Notes: generated by a model from the letters alone, not told the origin. A DNA stretch of 64,000 nucleotides from Candidatus Methanoperedens nitratireducens (GCF_000685155.1 NZ_JMIY01000001.1:603458-667457), one strand, 5' to 3'. Shown: positions 29,671 through 39,927, counted from the stretch's first letter. Numbers and translations: made by a program.

Positions 29671-30096
29671 TTATATGTCCAGAATAACCCTGGCAGTCCA
29701 GTTCTCCCCTGTTTTTTTAACCTCGAACATATGATAGGTAACAGCCTTCACATCCGCCCTGAGGCCGTGTTTCTCCTGATTGATATTCTCACCCGACACC
29801 TTTGCCCTGAGCTCATAGCCACCATTCTCCCTTATGTTCACATCAAATATACTGAAGAGGAGAGACTCAGCGTCCTTCAGGTAAACAAGCTCTGAGAGCC
29901 AGTCAAAGAATAATCCATCCACGGTTTCATCTCTCAGCTCAATCTCCCTGGTTATCCTGGGCTCTACGCTCTTAGTATCAACCATTACTTCAGATGTAGC
30001 AACCGCTGCATCTCTAAAGAGTTCTTCCAGCGTCCTGCCCTCGGCCTCAAAAGCCGCATCGGATGTCGCAATATCCTCAAGGTATCTGTATGGCAT
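29671..30096 (-). CDS. Archease
   Basis: A 141-residue archease, the activator that helps RtcB through guanylylation and multiple turnovers. The family start PYRYLEDIATSDAAFEAEG, the acidic metal site and the end KAVTYHMFEV are clear. It is immediately upstream of rtcB with a gap of about 40 bases, the conserved tRNA-splicing pair. Confidence 0.93.
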   Translation of the reverse strand: MPYRYLEDIATSDAAFEAEGRTLEELFRDAAVATSEVMVDTKSVEPRITREIELRDETVDGLFFDWLSELVYLKDAESLLFSIFDVNIRENGGYELRAKVSGENINQEKHGLRADVKAVTYHMFEVKKTGENWTARVILDI

Positions 30097-30266
30097 ATCA
30101 TCTCCATATTTGAGTTAGTCTATACCACTATAAATATTGATGTATCTCTCTGTTGATCTGATCGGCATTATAGGAATCGATAGCTGAATAGGCATATTGA
30201 TATCTCATCCTGACCGAAACCTATTTATTTCAATCAATCTAACGTTTGTATTGCGGGAGTGATTGT

Positions 30267-30689
30267 ATGAAAGTTAGTGAAATAATGACAAAGGATCTGG
30301 TTAAAGTAGACCCTTCATCTATGGCAATGGACGCAGCAGAGAAGATGCAAGCAGAAAATGTGGGGGCTGTTCTTGTCGCAGACGGGGATCATCTCAGAGG
30401 TATAGTGACCGACAGGCAGATCGCTACAAGGGTAGTGGCTAGTGGTCTGGACCCTGCTGAGATCCCGGTAACTGATATCATGACAAAGAATCCTGTTACA
30501 GCCAGCCCTGACATGGAACTGGAGGATGCTACACGGATTATGGGGGATAATAGATTTAGAAGAGTTCCTGTTGTGAAGGACGAGAGGCTGGTGGGAATAA
30601 TATCGACTGCTGATATCGCTGCACATGCAAGGGAATGTAATGTATGTATAAATAACATACTCAACGAGGTTGCAAAAGCTGCGAAATAA
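30267..30689 (+). CDS. CBS-domain protein
   Basis: A 140-residue protein made of two CBS domains (MKVSEIMTKDLVKVDP and VTDIMTKNPVTASP), which pair to bind adenine nucleotides or SAM-type ligands. It has no fused enzyme domain and ends with a short Cys-containing helix (ARECNVCINNIL). Stand-alone CBS pairs usually act as energy or ligand sensors; the partner is unknown. The ATG at 30267 directly precedes the first CBS motif. Confidence 0.88.
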   Translation: MKVSEIMTKDLVKVDPSSMAMDAAEKMQAENVGAVLVADGDHLRGIVTDRQIATRVVASGLDPAEIPVTDIMTKNPVTASPDMELEDATRIMGDNRFRRVPVVKDERLVGIISTADIAAHARECNVCINNILNEVAKAAK

Positions 30690-30718
30690 AAATAACCTGA
30701 AATTTTTAGACAGGGTCC

Positions 30719-30775
30719 ACTGGATGGACAGGATAAATGTTTATATTTCATCCAGCAGATCCTGTTTATCCTGTC
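30719..30775. repeat. Intergenic inverted repeat
   Basis: Two nested inverted pairs: CTGGATG (30719-30725) with CATCCAG (30750-30756), and GACAGGATAAA (30727-30737) with TTTATCCTGTC (30765-30775). It lies just past the first CBS gene and could be a terminator or a dispersed palindromic repeat. The interleaved pairing means only one stem can form at a time. Confidence 0.6.
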
Positions 30776-30873
30776 GAGAAATACGGGATTATTAATTATA
30801 ATTATTATTAATCATTAGCGATTAATTATTTAATAGAGCAATCCCTAAACTATGATTTAAGGAGGAATACATT

Positions 30874-31278
30874 TTGAGACTGGAACATAAATTATTAAGA
30901 GATGTGATGACCAGAGGCGTAGTAACAGTGCCAATGGATGCTACAGTCAAACAGATTGCTGCAATGCTGAGTAAGCAGGGACTTTCGGGGGTTGCTGTCA
31001 TTGGACCTGATTGTGAAGCAATGGGTATAATCTCTGACATGGATATACTTAAAGTGATAGGAAAAGAGAACTGGGAAAATATACCCGCAGAATCTATAAT
31101 GAGTTCTCATATGGAAACCATCAGACCGACATGCACGCTGGGTGAAGCAGCAAAGATAATGAACGAGAAGAATATTCACAGATTACTTATCTTCTCAGAG
31201 CGGGGCGTAGGGGCATCACAGAGGCCAATTGGAATATTGAGCGTGAGTGATATCGTAAGAGAAGCGGCAAGAGAGTAG
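30874..31278 (+). CDS. CBS-domain protein, second gene
   Basis: A 134-residue two-CBS protein (LLRDVMTRGVVTVPMDA; AESIMSSHMETIRPT). It differs clearly from the preceding CBS gene, so it is an older paralog. The start is a TTG seven bases after GGAGGA; the first in-frame ATG would cut into the first CBS domain. About 185 bp with a palindromic repeat and an A/T-rich promoter-like stretch separate the two genes, so they are probably transcribed apart. Confidence 0.88.
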   Translation: MRLEHKLLRDVMTRGVVTVPMDATVKQIAAMLSKQGLSGVAVIGPDCEAMGIISDMDILKVIGKENWENIPAESIMSSHMETIRPTCTLGEAAKIMNEKNIHRLLIFSERGVGASQRPIGILSVSDIVREAARE

Positions 31279-31295
31279 AAAAACGATCCATGGAA

Positions 31296-31949
31296 TTATA
31301 AAAATTCCCAGAGTCTCAACAACCAAACGATTACAGGAGTTATAAAAGTCTCAATAATCGCAGCTAAAAAGAGCAGAGGGGCGATCCATCTTATATAGAA
31401 CCAGAAGCCTTGCTTTAGTTCCGGTTTTATGTCTGTTCTTAGTCGGGTGATTATTGTCTTTATATAAGGCTTTCCCTGTCTTATATCAGTTTGCATGCCA
31501 ATTAGTGACAGGTACATCACATACCCCAGCTTGAGCCCTATACCTGCGCTTATCAGTACCATCGGTATTTCTATGATTCCATGAGGCAGGAGCGCAGCAA
31601 TAACAAAAAGAGCGCCCTGCTGCCTTGAGATAAAACCTATCACAATGCCCAGGATTATTCCATTGCCTGCCACAAAAAGAAATGGTATAATGCCAAGCCC
31701 GATACCCAGGACAAGAGCCACAAGACTTTTAATTGCATTATTCAGGAAAATCACGAGCATTATGGCAAGGGGATTAAGCGTTGTTATCCAGCCCACTGAT
31801 TGCTGGAACATTTCAAAGTAATTCTCCGAAAATCCGGGATATATTACCGATATCATCAGCCCTATAATTAACGACAGGATAAAAAGACCGGTTACTATAA
31901 GGATGTATTTTCTTAAAGAATACAAGTACTCTCTGTCTTTGTGTTTCAA
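31296..31949 (-). CDS. SpoIIM/DUF95-family membrane protein
   Basis: A 217-residue integral membrane protein with about five helices. The family hallmarks are present: NNAIKSLVALVLGIGLGIIPFLFVAGNGIILG and LPHGIIEIPMVLISAG. Archaeal members have no assigned role. It starts two bases after the end of the DUF63 gene, so the two membrane proteins are co-expressed. Confidence 0.85.
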   Translation of the reverse strand: MKHKDREYLYSLRKYILIVTGLFILSLIIGLMISVIYPGFSENYFEMFQQSVGWITTLNPLAIMLVIFLNNAIKSLVALVLGIGLGIIPFLFVAGNGIILGIVIGFISRQQGALFVIAALLPHGIIEIPMVLISAGIGLKLGYVMYLSLIGMQTDIRQGKPYIKTIITRLRTDIKPELKQGFWFYIRWIAPLLFLAAIIETFITPVIVWLLRLWEFL

Positions 31950-31950
31950 T

Positions 31951-32808
31951 TTATACCCCCATCAGAAGCCTCAGCGTATTTCGTACTGCAGGTGAGAGCC
32001 CAAGCACCAGTATGGCCAGTTTCATCAGGTTGATAAGTTTTTTTTCTTTATCATTATCAAATTGGTGATCAAGCATATATAATACTGGTATGAACACAAG
32101 CAATTTCAGGGGGTACATCACAAGCGAGGGGGAATCTACAAAATTTCCTGCCAGATTAATGAAAAACGTCGGAACCACATGCTTTTCGTAATATCCAAGC
32201 CAGTCCATCCCGATGAAAGTAGAAGAGGCATCCAGTAGATGGGTGAACAGGATAGATATATTGAGTTTATCTGTAAGAAGCGTAAAATTGAGTGTTCTGG
32301 ATATAAGATAGGCAATATACGTCGAGACTGCGCCTAAGATAAGTATTACAGCAGCCGGAACTGGGTTCTCTATTTCCCCTGCTGACAGCAGTACTGCAAT
32401 ATTAATTACTGTCCATACTACCCCCATGAGTCCAAAAAACGCATGATAGCTTTTGATTTTTCCTTTTCTCTCAAGAGTGACCGCAAGCGTAAGCAGGATT
32501 ACCGTCACTGCAAACATGGAAAAATAGATAATGGGTGTTATAAAGAGGTACCGCAGCGGTGGAGTGAATATATTCAGGTCCTCAAGCACACGCAGGGATG
32601 AGCCCGCAAGAATATAGGGCGTTACTGCGGCTATGAACCGTGAATCAATCTCAATATCGAGTTTTTCCAGTAACTTTAAGATGCCAAAAACACTAAGACC
32701 CAGTAGTATTGCGTATGTTATCGTATCCACAGGATTATAGGATGCATCATTGACTATGCCGCTTATGTAATACTTATATATATACTGCCAGACTGTATCT
32801 GTTATCAT
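31951..32808 (-). CDS. DUF63-family membrane protein
   Basis: A 285-residue archaeal membrane protein with seven or eight helices. The conserved DUF63 segments are visible: TPYILAGSSLRVLEDLNIF, HLLDASSTFIGMDWLGYYEKHVVP, and a C-terminal LGLSPAVRNTLRLLMGV. Function unknown. Its start is only 11 bases from that of the divergent G1P dehydrogenase gene, so the promoters must overlap or one start is annotated too far upstream. Confidence 0.85.
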   Translation of the reverse strand: MITDTVWQYIYKYYISGIVNDASYNPVDTITYAILLGLSVFGILKLLEKLDIEIDSRFIAAVTPYILAGSSLRVLEDLNIFTPPLRYLFITPIIYFSMFAVTVILLTLAVTLERKGKIKSYHAFFGLMGVVWTVINIAVLLSAGEIENPVPAAVILILGAVSTYIAYLISRTLNFTLLTDKLNISILFTHLLDASSTFIGMDWLGYYEKHVVPTFFINLAGNFVDSPSLVMYPLKLLVFIPVLYMLDHQFDNDKEKKLINLMKLAILVLGLSPAVRNTLRLLMGV

Positions 32809-32819
32809 GTTGAGACCCT

Positions 32820-33887
32820 ATGAAAGAAAATAAAGAGAGCTATAAGAATAAGTGGATGCAGCTTCCCAGGAATGTTGTAGTTGGTCATGATGTAATCAGT
32901 GACACTGGTAAGGTATGTAAAGACCTTAAACTTAATGGGAATGCTCTGATAGTTGCGGGTGAATCCACACTGAAGGCAGCAGGAAAAACGGTAGAGGCCT
33001 GCCTGGAAGAGTACGGTTTTAATGTAGATATTGCTGTTGTTAGAAGTCCTGCCTATGATGAGGTAAAAAGAGTTGAAGAACTATCAACCGAGATCAAAGC
33101 CTCATTCTTACTGGGTGTGGGAGGCGGAAAATCGATAGACATAGCCAAACTTGCATCCACGTATCTTGACCTGCCTTTTATAAGCATACCCACAGCAGCA
33201 TCACACGATGGCATAGTTTCCTCCCGTGCCTCTATCCTGAAGGATAACAGAACTGTATCAGAAGCTGCATCAACCCCTATAGCTGTTATAGCCGACACCG
33301 CTATTATAGCCGCAGCACCGTACCGACTTTTAATAGCAGGATGCGGCGATATCATCTCCAATTATACCGCAGTGCGAGACTGGGAGCTTGCCCACAGACT
33401 GCGTAACGAACCTTTTAGCGAATATGCATCTATTATCTCAAAGATGACAGCAAAAGTATTGATTGAATCAGCCCGGATGATAAGACCTGGCATAGAGGAG
33501 TCAGCATGGACTGTCATAAAAGCACTTGTAGCAAGCGGGGTTGCGATGAGCATCGCAGGTTCATCCCGTCCGGCAAGCGGATCTGAGCACAAGTTCAGTC
33601 ATGCACTGGATGAGATCGCTCCTCAACCTGCCCTGCATGGAGAGCAGTGTGGCGTAGGGACTATAATGATGATGTACCTGCATGGCGGCAACTGGCAGGA
33701 GATCCGTGATTCCCTCATAACAATCGGTGCTCCCAGCTGTGCTGTTGAACTGGGGATAGGGGAAGAATATATTATTCAGGCACTCCTTAATGCTCATGAA
33801 ATCCGTCCTGAGAGATATACCATACTCGGGACAGGATTGACCCGCGAGGCAGCAGAGAAGGTTGCAAGGATTACAAAAGTGATTTGA
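32820..33887 (+). CDS. egsA: sn-Glycerol-1-phosphate dehydrogenase
   Basis: A 355-residue enzyme that reduces dihydroxyacetone phosphate to sn-glycerol-1-phosphate, the backbone of archaeal ether lipids. NAD-binding [13 protein letters not shown], the substrate/metal region [11 protein letters not shown], and metal-ligand histidines in [11 protein letters not shown] and LHGEQCGVG are present. The family usually starts near [11 protein letters not shown], so an ATG at 32856 is a real alternative start. That would also relieve the tight spacing with the divergent neighbour. Confidence 0.95.
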   Translation: MKENKESYKNKWMQLPRNVVVGHDVISDTGKVCKDLKLNGNALIVAGESTLKAAGKTVEACLEEYGFNVDIAVVRSPAYDEVKRVEELSTEIKASFLLGVGGGKSIDIAKLASTYLDLPFISIPTAASHDGIVSSRASILKDNRTVSEAASTPIAVIADTAIIAAAPYRLLIAGCGDIISNYTAVRDWELAHRLRNEPFSEYASIISKMTAKVLIESARMIRPGIEESAWTVIKALVASGVAMSIAGSSRPASGSEHKFSHALDEIAPQPALHGEQCGVGTIMMMYLHGGNWQEIRDSLITIGAPSCAVELGIGEEYIIQALLNAHEIRPERYTILGTGLTREAAEKVARITKVI

Positions 33888-33921
33888 TGATTATAATTAA
33901 AAATAAGATCAGGTGAATTGT

Positions 33922-34383
33922 ATGGAAGAATCGGATACAATAATAACATTAATAGGAACAAAACTGGCGAAAATCGGAAACGAGTTCATCTTTAGAGGTA
34001 CTGCAAAGGACTGCGAACCATGCAAACTTAATAGAACGTGTCTTGGATTGAATATCGGAAGCAAGTACAGGATAAACAGCATTCGAAAAGGAGGGAAACT
34101 TGAGTGCTTTATACACGACTGCGGTGTTTGTGCCGTAGAAGTCATCGAAACTCCAATCAGAATGAGCATTGAGGCCAGAAAAGCCATTAGAGGTTCAAAA
34201 ATAGTATATGAACCTGTGGCATGCAATTATTCAAGTTGTGAGAATTATGGTATATGCCATCCCTCCGGACTTATACGGGGTGATAAATTCACTGTTGTAG
34301 AAGTGGCGGGTGAGATGCCGGGGCACTGCAGGAGGGGTTATTCACTAAAAGTGGCTGAAGTAAAAAGAAGTGAGAGAAGTTGA
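33922..34383 (+). CDS. UPF0179 family protein
   Basis: A 153-residue archaeal protein with conserved cysteines in [32 protein letters not shown] and GHC, which suggest a metal or iron-sulfur cluster. The family is widespread in methanogens and has no known role. The ATG follows AGGTGA at normal spacing. Its stop overlaps the TTG start of hisD. Confidence 0.88.
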   Translation: MEESDTIITLIGTKLAKIGNEFIFRGTAKDCEPCKLNRTCLGLNIGSKYRINSIRKGGKLECFIHDCGVCAVEVIETPIRMSIEARKAIRGSKIVYEPVACNYSSCENYGICHPSGLIRGDKFTVVEVAGEMPGHCRRGYSLKVAEVKRSERS

Positions 34384-35642
34384 TATTAATCAAGCCTATC
34401 TCTCAACTTTCAGAAGATGAAACTGCAAAGCTCCTGAACCGCAGTACAGGGCTTCAGGATGTAATCGGGCCTGTGAGCTCAATACTGAAGGATGTTAAGA
34501 GGAACGGGGATGCTGCACTTCGGGAATTCACACTGCAGTTTGATAGGGCGCATATAGACAAAATCGAGGTTCCCGGTGATGATATCGATGCTGCCATGCT
34601 CTCTGTTGATAAAAAACTCCTTTTTCATCTGAATAATGCAGCCTCAAACATCCGTGCGTTCCATGAGGCGCAGGTCTCAAAGGACTGGATAAGGGAGTTT
34701 GCTCCAGGGATATGGCTCGGCCAGCGCATTACCCCTCTTGGAGCTGTGGGAGCGTATGTGCCAGGTGGAAGGGCTTCGTACCCTAGCACAGCCCTGATGA
34801 CAGTGATACCTGCTAAAGTTGCAGGTGTCGGTGAGGTCATCGTATGCACCCCGCCAGGGCCTGATGGAACTGTCAATCCACTCACGCTTGCTGCAGCACA
34901 TATTGCGGGCGCTGATCGGGTAGTCCGTGTGGGCGGCGTGCAGGCGATAGCAGCCATGGCATACGGGACTGAGACCGTACCTCAGGTGGATAAGATCGTG
35001 GGACCGGGCAATGTGTATGTTACCACTGCAAAGATGGTCTGTGGTGTTGCTATTGATTTCCCGGCAGGTCCGAGCGAAGTCCTGATAATTGCCGATGCAT
35101 CAGCGAGGGCTGATTTTATCGCATCTGATATGATAGCCCAGGCAGAGCATGATCCGAACGCTGTATCCATACTTGTGACGCCATCCGGGGAACTTGCAGA
35201 GAAGGTTAAGCGAGAGATAGACATGCGCTTAGAGAACGAAGTGAGAATGGACATTATTAGAAAATCACTGGAAAATGCCGCCATACTCACAGGTACGCTT
35301 GATGAGTGCATTGAGTTCTCAAATAAGTTCGCGCCAGAGCATCTTGAAATAATGACGGAGCAGGATATCATCAGCAGGATAAAACATGCAGGATCTATAT
35401 TTATTGGCCCGTACGCGCCAGTATCCGCAGGGGATTATGCCTCCGGCACCAATCACGTGCTTCCTACAGCCGGGTATGCACGTATGTTCTCGGGACTGAA
35501 TACTGATCATTTCGTGACGAAGTCGAGCGTGCAGATAATCGAGAAAAAGGGGCTTGAGAGCATAAGTGAGGCGATCATCGGACTGGCTGAGGCGGAGGGG
35601 CTTTCTGCTCATGCGAATGCTGTAAGGGTTAGAAAAAAATGA
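34380..35642 (+). CDS. hisD: Histidinol dehydrogenase
   Basis: A 420-residue zinc enzyme that oxidises L-histidinol to L-histidine in two NAD-dependent steps. Family blocks include [50 protein letters not shown] (Zn/catalytic Glu-His), FAPEHLEI and [15 protein letters not shown]. The start is a TTG that overlaps the UPF0179 stop codon, so translation is coupled. No other his genes are in the window. Confidence 0.95.
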   Translation: MILIKPISQLSEDETAKLLNRSTGLQDVIGPVSSILKDVKRNGDAALREFTLQFDRAHIDKIEVPGDDIDAAMLSVDKKLLFHLNNAASNIRAFHEAQVSKDWIREFAPGIWLGQRITPLGAVGAYVPGGRASYPSTALMTVIPAKVAGVGEVIVCTPPGPDGTVNPLTLAAAHIAGADRVVRVGGVQAIAAMAYGTETVPQVDKIVGPGNVYVTTAKMVCGVAIDFPAGPSEVLIIADASARADFIASDMIAQAEHDPNAVSILVTPSGELAEKVKREIDMRLENEVRMDIIRKSLENAAILTGTLDECIEFSNKFAPEHLEIMTEQDIISRIKHAGSIFIGPYAPVSAGDYASGTNHVLPTAGYARMFSGLNTDHFVTKSSVQIIEKKGLESISEAIIGLAEAEGLSAHANAVRVRKK

Positions 35643-35881
35643 TACCCGACACGTTCCTTATTTTTTATAGTGATGTCGGGCAGGGTTGGGAGGTGGTCGA
35701 GAAATATATTGAGACACAGGATGTGCACCATGCAAAAAACGCTATATACAGGCTCGTCCTTAAGTCCGGGGTTTGTGACTGCTCTCCGCGCTCGTTTTCA
35801 TGCTCTCAGAGGCGATGGAATAGCCCAAATTACACCCAAAATGCTGAAATTCAGGCGCTAATATTCCGATTCATCAGATAG
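35639..35881 (+). CDS. Possible small protein coupled to hisD
   Basis: An 80-codon frame whose ATG overlaps the hisD stop as ATGA. The first half ([17 protein letters not shown], then [14 protein letters not shown]) looks protein-like; the second half is rich in Cys, Ser and Arg and reads like non-coding sequence. A part of it (about 35760-35790) resembles the repeat-like hairpins seen elsewhere in this block. It may be a truncated gene at the edge of the accessory region. Confidence 0.25.
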   Translation: MIPDTFLIFYSDVGQGWEVVEKYIETQDVHHAKNAIYRLVLKSGVCDCSPRSFSCSQRRWNSPNYTQNAEIQALIFRFIR

Positions 35882-35922
35882 ATTAATGTGCTATGTAGTT
35901 GAAGGTCAACATCGAAATACAA

Positions 35923-36918
35923 ATGGGACACAATACGGAAAATGAATCGGCTAAGCCAACTTTCGAAGCGATTATATTATTTAAAAGAATTCCATATTGG
36001 ATATATTGGCCTGCAATTGGATTCTTATCTTTTGTACTCGGAGAGTTACTAACTCGGTTTTTTGCAGAAAACTATTTTTTATGGAGCCGATTACTTTTTA
36101 ATGTAGCTTTTGGGACTTTACCAATTATAAATATATGGTTTTTTCATTCTTTTAGAAAAACAATGCAGGAAATATCGATATTTTTTTGGCAAGATGATGC
36201 AGAATTTCAGAGATGGTTAAAAAATAAAGAGATACATATTTTTACCCTTCGTTCTTGGATGGCGAAATGTGTTACAGGATTCATATTCGTTGCAGGATTA
36301 ATTACTATTATCTTATTGGGACTTCCTTTTAAGTCTGAACTCTTCAATTTAATAGGATTGATTTGTTTCTCAATTTTTTTGATGTTTTGTGGTAATACCC
36401 TTTATATTTCGATTGGCTTACTTTCAACACTAAGAGAAATTGTAAATCGACCCACAATTATTCCTTTCTTTATGCCCCACCATCGTGTTATTTCCAAATT
36501 GCAAAATTACTATTTAATCCAAACACTCTTCATTGTTCTTTATTATATTGGTTTGGTGATTGCTGTATGGAGAGGGCCATATGGCTTGAATTCTGCAATG
36601 CTAATATGGTTGACTGGTCTAGCGAGTTATCCACTTGTCATGTTTTCTTGGTCATTCCTTCAAATTCATTTTCTAATGCAGAATATTAAGCAATCATACC
36701 TTGAAACGATTAATTCGGAAGTGCAATATGCTTTCAAAAATGTATTTAATGGTCATGATTTTCAAGAGTTAGAACATTTGGAAAAAATCATGAACATTCA
36801 AAATAAAATACATACCCTCGCTGAATGGCCGGTATCTGTTGGGGGCGCGCTAACATTCTTGACAAGCCTTGCAACAGCTATAATTCAAATTATTGTTTCT
36901 ACTTACTTCAGAAAATAG
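35923..36918 (+). CDS. A+T-rich integral membrane protein, unknown
   Basis: A 331-residue membrane protein with about six helices (near residues 24-44, 57-75, 112-135, 140-160, 198-218 and 225-250, then one near the C-terminus). A cytoplasmic helical segment (YLETINSEVQYAFKNVFNG, LEHLEKIMNIQNKIHTLAEW) precedes the last helix. No family is recognised. The ATG at 35923 is chosen over a TTG eight codons upstream. Base composition is clearly more A+T-rich than hisD, consistent with an acquired region. Confidence 0.65.
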   Translation: MGHNTENESAKPTFEAIILFKRIPYWIYWPAIGFLSFVLGELLTRFFAENYFLWSRLLFNVAFGTLPIINIWFFHSFRKTMQEISIFFWQDDAEFQRWLKNKEIHIFTLRSWMAKCVTGFIFVAGLITIILLGLPFKSELFNLIGLICFSIFLMFCGNTLYISIGLLSTLREIVNRPTIIPFFMPHHRVISKLQNYYLIQTLFIVLYYIGLVIAVWRGPYGLNSAMLIWLTGLASYPLVMFSWSFLQIHFLMQNIKQSYLETINSEVQYAFKNVFNGHDFQELEHLEKIMNIQNKIHTLAEWPVSVGGALTFLTSLATAIIQIIVSTYFRK

Positions 36919-37086
36919 CCTTTTCCAATATCTTACTCTGGTTTGTGTTATCATTAGCAAGTATTGAGTCATGTTGTTCTAAGAAAAAAGGGATCAAAGT
37001 TAAATCCCACTTTAGAACATTAAATTGTTCTGCGCCTGAGAAATTCTATATGAAACAAACAAATTGACATGAATAACAAAAACCAT

Positions 37087-37120
37087 GAGCATCCTCCCGT
37101 TGATGCCTCGTGACTGAATC
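37087..37120. repeat. Dispersed intergenic repeat, GAGCATCCTCCC type
   Basis: The block GAGCATCCTCCCGTTGATGC followed by CTCGTGACTGAATC shares pieces with 39570-39620 (GAGCATCCTCC, GTGACTGAA), 42077-42094 (GGATGCCTCGTGATTCAG) and 53586-53601 (CATCCTCCCGTTGA). These look like decayed ends of a common mobile element, perhaps IS200/IS605-type. Confidence 0.45.
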
Positions 37121-37167
37121 CACGCTCGTTTGCATGCTTGTAAAGCTATAGGAAATCGGAACATATA

Positions 37168-38295
37168 AGTAAACCGCCAAAAATTCTGGCCTATTAGGAT
37201 TTTAACCCTGCGACTCTAAGCGCATCCTCGGAAGTAAGTGATGATAGCTTCTCTATGCATCCTTGCTTTAATGGTTCTAAATCAACATAAGTCCTGTTTG
37301 CCGCAACTTCTCCCTTTAGCCATCTCCATATGTGTTCTACAGGGTTCAGTCGTGGGCTTTTTGGGGGAAGATAGATCAAATGAATTTTTGGATTTTTTGT
37401 AAGCCATTCTTTCACCATTCTGCTTCTATGGTAGGTTGCTCTATCTACCACAAGATAGATATCCAGTGTTGGATAGGTTTTGAGAAGCAGCTCTAAGAAT
37501 TCAATGAAGTATCCACCATTTTTACGATCAAATATCTTGAAAATAATCTCACCGTCCAGTGGAGAAAAAGCCCCAAAAACAGAAAAATATCTGTTCCAAT
37601 TGTTAGGTGTAAGTATTTTCGCTTGCTGACCTACTTTCATCCACATCTTCCTTAATACTGGTAGGAGGTGGAAGCTTGTTTCATCCTGATAAAAGAGCTT
37701 CGCTTTCTTTTTTTTACTTCTTCAATGGCTTTTTCAATCTCAGGTGGTTTTTCTCCACCTGGCCCAGACCAAAGTTTGGGTCTTCTAAAAACGTAGTCCA
37801 TACGGTGTAATACTCTTCTCACCGTATTATCCGAGAGCAACAACCCGAATATAGCAAACAAATGGATGCAAAGAAGATTGCTTACCCAAAATCCGGATTT
37901 ATAGCCTACCTCTTCAGGATTCTTTTTCATTGCATCTTCAACAGCTATCTCTACTTTTTCATCAGCTTTTCTAGGTCTTCCCGTCCTTTCACCATCATGT
38001 AAGCCTAAAATTCCAGCTTCTCTGTATCTCCTTATCCAGCGTCTTACATTCCTGGATGATATATAAAGCAAGTTCCCGATCTCTGCCTCGGTCCTTCCCT
38101 CATCAAACCATATAATTACAAGAGCTCTTATTCCTTCTCTTCCTATTTCATTTCGCAAAAATCTGTATAATGTTTCTTTATCTTCGCTGGTTAGCCCTAA
38201 CCTGCCTGGAATGGATAGTCCAACGTCTTTGGTCATAGTTCCCACTTCCATATAAGTTAATGACGTAATAGGACTAATATTTTGGCTATCTACTT
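37168..38295 (-). mobile_element. IS630-family insertion sequence
   Basis: About 1.13 kb, bounded by imperfect terminal inverted repeats. The left end reads AGTAAACCGCCAAAA, with CCTATTA further in; the right end read inward on the minus strand gives AGTAGATAGCCAAAA, with CCTATTA. The size, transposase type and TA-rich borders fit IS630/Tc1-mariner. It sits inside the A+T-rich block between the two unknown membrane-protein genes. Confidence 0.75.
37194..38251 (-). CDS. IS630 transposase in two frames joined by -1 slippage
   Basis: The N-terminal part (38251-37652) has a helix-turn-helix (GRTEAEIGNLLYISSRNVRRWIRRYREAG) and arginine-rich linker (GERTGRPRKA). The C-terminal part (37646-37194) has LVVDRATYHRS and PRLNPVEHIW, the second and third DDE acids. 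The first acid (LFYQDETSFHLLP) is readable only after a -1 shift within a run of eight A (37708-37715 on the plus strand, as T). The codons AAA AAA re-pair one base back, a standard slippery arrangement used by IS630 elements. Without the shift the first protein ends 23 residues later. Confidence 0.85.
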
Positions 38296-38395
38296 ACTTC
38301 ACATCTGAAAAATAGGCGCTCATAAAGAAGAAAATTATAAGTACAGCATAAGACTCTATAAACAAAATTATAAATATTATTATCGGAGACATGGT

Positions 38396-38896
38396 ATGAA
38401 TAATGTAAACAGCTTCTTAAGCTTTTCAATTGAAAAAAATGAGGCCGAAATCCGAGACTTGAAAAGGTTCTGGGATGACCTTAGCTGGTGGGAGCGAGAT
38501 GAGTCAATGAACGCCGCATTAAACTTCTCCACCGTCGACCATAGATTACTCGCACAGAGACCTGACGACCTGAAACAACGGAGTGACAAAATTCTTGAAG
38601 AGATTAAGATGTTGGATATCTTGAATGCTAAGGCAAGACCATCAAAATTAAGATTAATGCTCCGTCTTGTGCCTTATGAAGGGCAGAAGCCTAATTTCCG
38701 TATCTGCCTATCCAAGATTTGGGCTCTATCTATAGATGATCTGGTTAACTTAGGTAAATACCTGGGCATAGAGAAGGTAGAGTCTCTTAGAGAACATCCT
38801 AATGACCTTTACAAATTATATTGGGATATCGGTGCTAACCGCACTCTGGCCATATTCTTTGCATTCAGAAATTACCTTGGAAAGTTAAATATTTAA
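38396..38896 (+). CDS. Hypothetical protein, 166 residues
   Basis: A soluble, mostly helical protein with charged, Trp-rich segments (RFWDDLSWWERDESMNAAL). No family is recognised. The ATG has GGAG about ten bases upstream and an A/T-rich promoter-like region before that. It is 9 bases from the next gene, an octameric-type membrane protein, so the two probably work together. A role in defence would fit such a cytosolic-plus-membrane pair in an accessory block, but nothing in the sequence proves it. Confidence 0.6.
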   Translation: MNNVNSFLSFSIEKNEAEIRDLKRFWDDLSWWERDESMNAALNFSTVDHRLLAQRPDDLKQRSDKILEEIKMLDILNAKARPSKLRLMLRLVPYEGQKPNFRICLSKIWALSIDDLVNLGKYLGIEKVESLREHPNDLYKLYWDIGANRTLAIFFAFRNYLGKLNI

Positions 38897-38905
38897 AATA
38901 ATTGT

Positions 38906-39475
38906 ATGGCTGAAATGGATGAATTAGATAAAAAGAAAATACGCCTAAAAATATCAAATGATACCAGAAAGTTTGAAATTGAATTATTTTGGAAAAGATC
39001 ATTATTCTTTTGGGGTTTTATCGCATCGGCATTTATTGCATTTGTTGCATCATATAAATCCAATCCAATTTTAAGCTTTGTTATCGCGAATTTTGGCTTA
39101 GCATGTTCTATTGCCTGGACCCTCGCAAATAGGGGTAGTAAGTTTTGGCAGGAAAATTGGGAGCAATGCGTTACAAATAATGAAGATGAAGTAATTGGTC
39201 CATTATTCAAAGAAGTGCAACCGAGATTAGATAAAGATGGCTTCTGGCTCAGTGCGAGAAGATTTTCAGTCAGCAAACTCACAATTGCACTGAGCGATTA
39301 TGTTGCAATTTTATGGTTATTTATCAATAGTTATTTAATTATTAAAATTCTAAATATAGAATTTGCGATCTTAATGGATAATACAGTCCTTCTATTAACA
39401 CTTTTCACGTTGATATGGATAGTTCTAACATTACATTTTTCGAAAGGTAAGAGTGTTGATTCAAAGGAGAAATGA
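38906..39475 (+). CDS. RipA-like membrane protein
   Basis: A 189-residue membrane protein with four helices in two pairs (about 34-50, 55-72, 128-145 and 155-173). The segment RKFEIELFWKRSLFFWGFIASAF and the loop GSKFWQENWEQCV resemble the RipA family of octameric membrane proteins of bacterial accessory genomes; this match is from memory and not certain. It follows the 166-residue gene closely on the same strand. Confidence 0.55.
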   Translation: MAEMDELDKKKIRLKISNDTRKFEIELFWKRSLFFWGFIASAFIAFVASYKSNPILSFVIANFGLACSIAWTLANRGSKFWQENWEQCVTNNEDEVIGPLFKEVQPRLDKDGFWLSARRFSVSKLTIALSDYVAILWLFINSYLIIKILNIEFAILMDNTVLLLTLFTLIWIVLTLHFSKGKSVDSKEK

Positions 39476-39848
39476 GATTTCTCGTGGTACTCTTATCCAA
39501 TTTCAATATTAACCATGCGCCTGAACAAGGAATATAGAACCTAAAAATAGAAATTAATCCCAAACCATCGAGCATCCTCCTGATGCCCCGGCGCTTTCAG
39601 CCCGGGGTAGTGACTGAAGGCGATAGGAGTTGTGTGCATCCTTAGAATATCATGAAAAGATATAATAATAATTATTGTATTAAAAACGGGGCACGGAAGG
39701 CACTATCTCAATATCTAGTTATGAATAAAAGAGTAATATCATCACAACAGATACTTATTTATTCTTTAATGTAATGATATTACTTTGGTTTTAGCAATGG
39801 TAACAATAGCTTCCAACCTTAATAACTTTTCCGAAATATCCAATCTTC
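39476..39848. other. Intergenic stretch with hairpins, no gene
   Basis: It contains a GC-rich hairpin at 39585-39607 (GCCCCGG, loop, CCCGGGG) within the GAGCATCCTCC repeat type. It also has a perfect inverted pair GTAATATCAT (39731-39740) and ATGATATTAC (39774-39783). No coding sequence is supported. Confidence 0.5.
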
Positions 39849-39927
39849 AAAATGGTGGTTACCAACGCATACTCAAAACCATTGGTAACTTTTACCGTAC
39901 CAGTGTAACTTGTTACAATAGGTAAAA

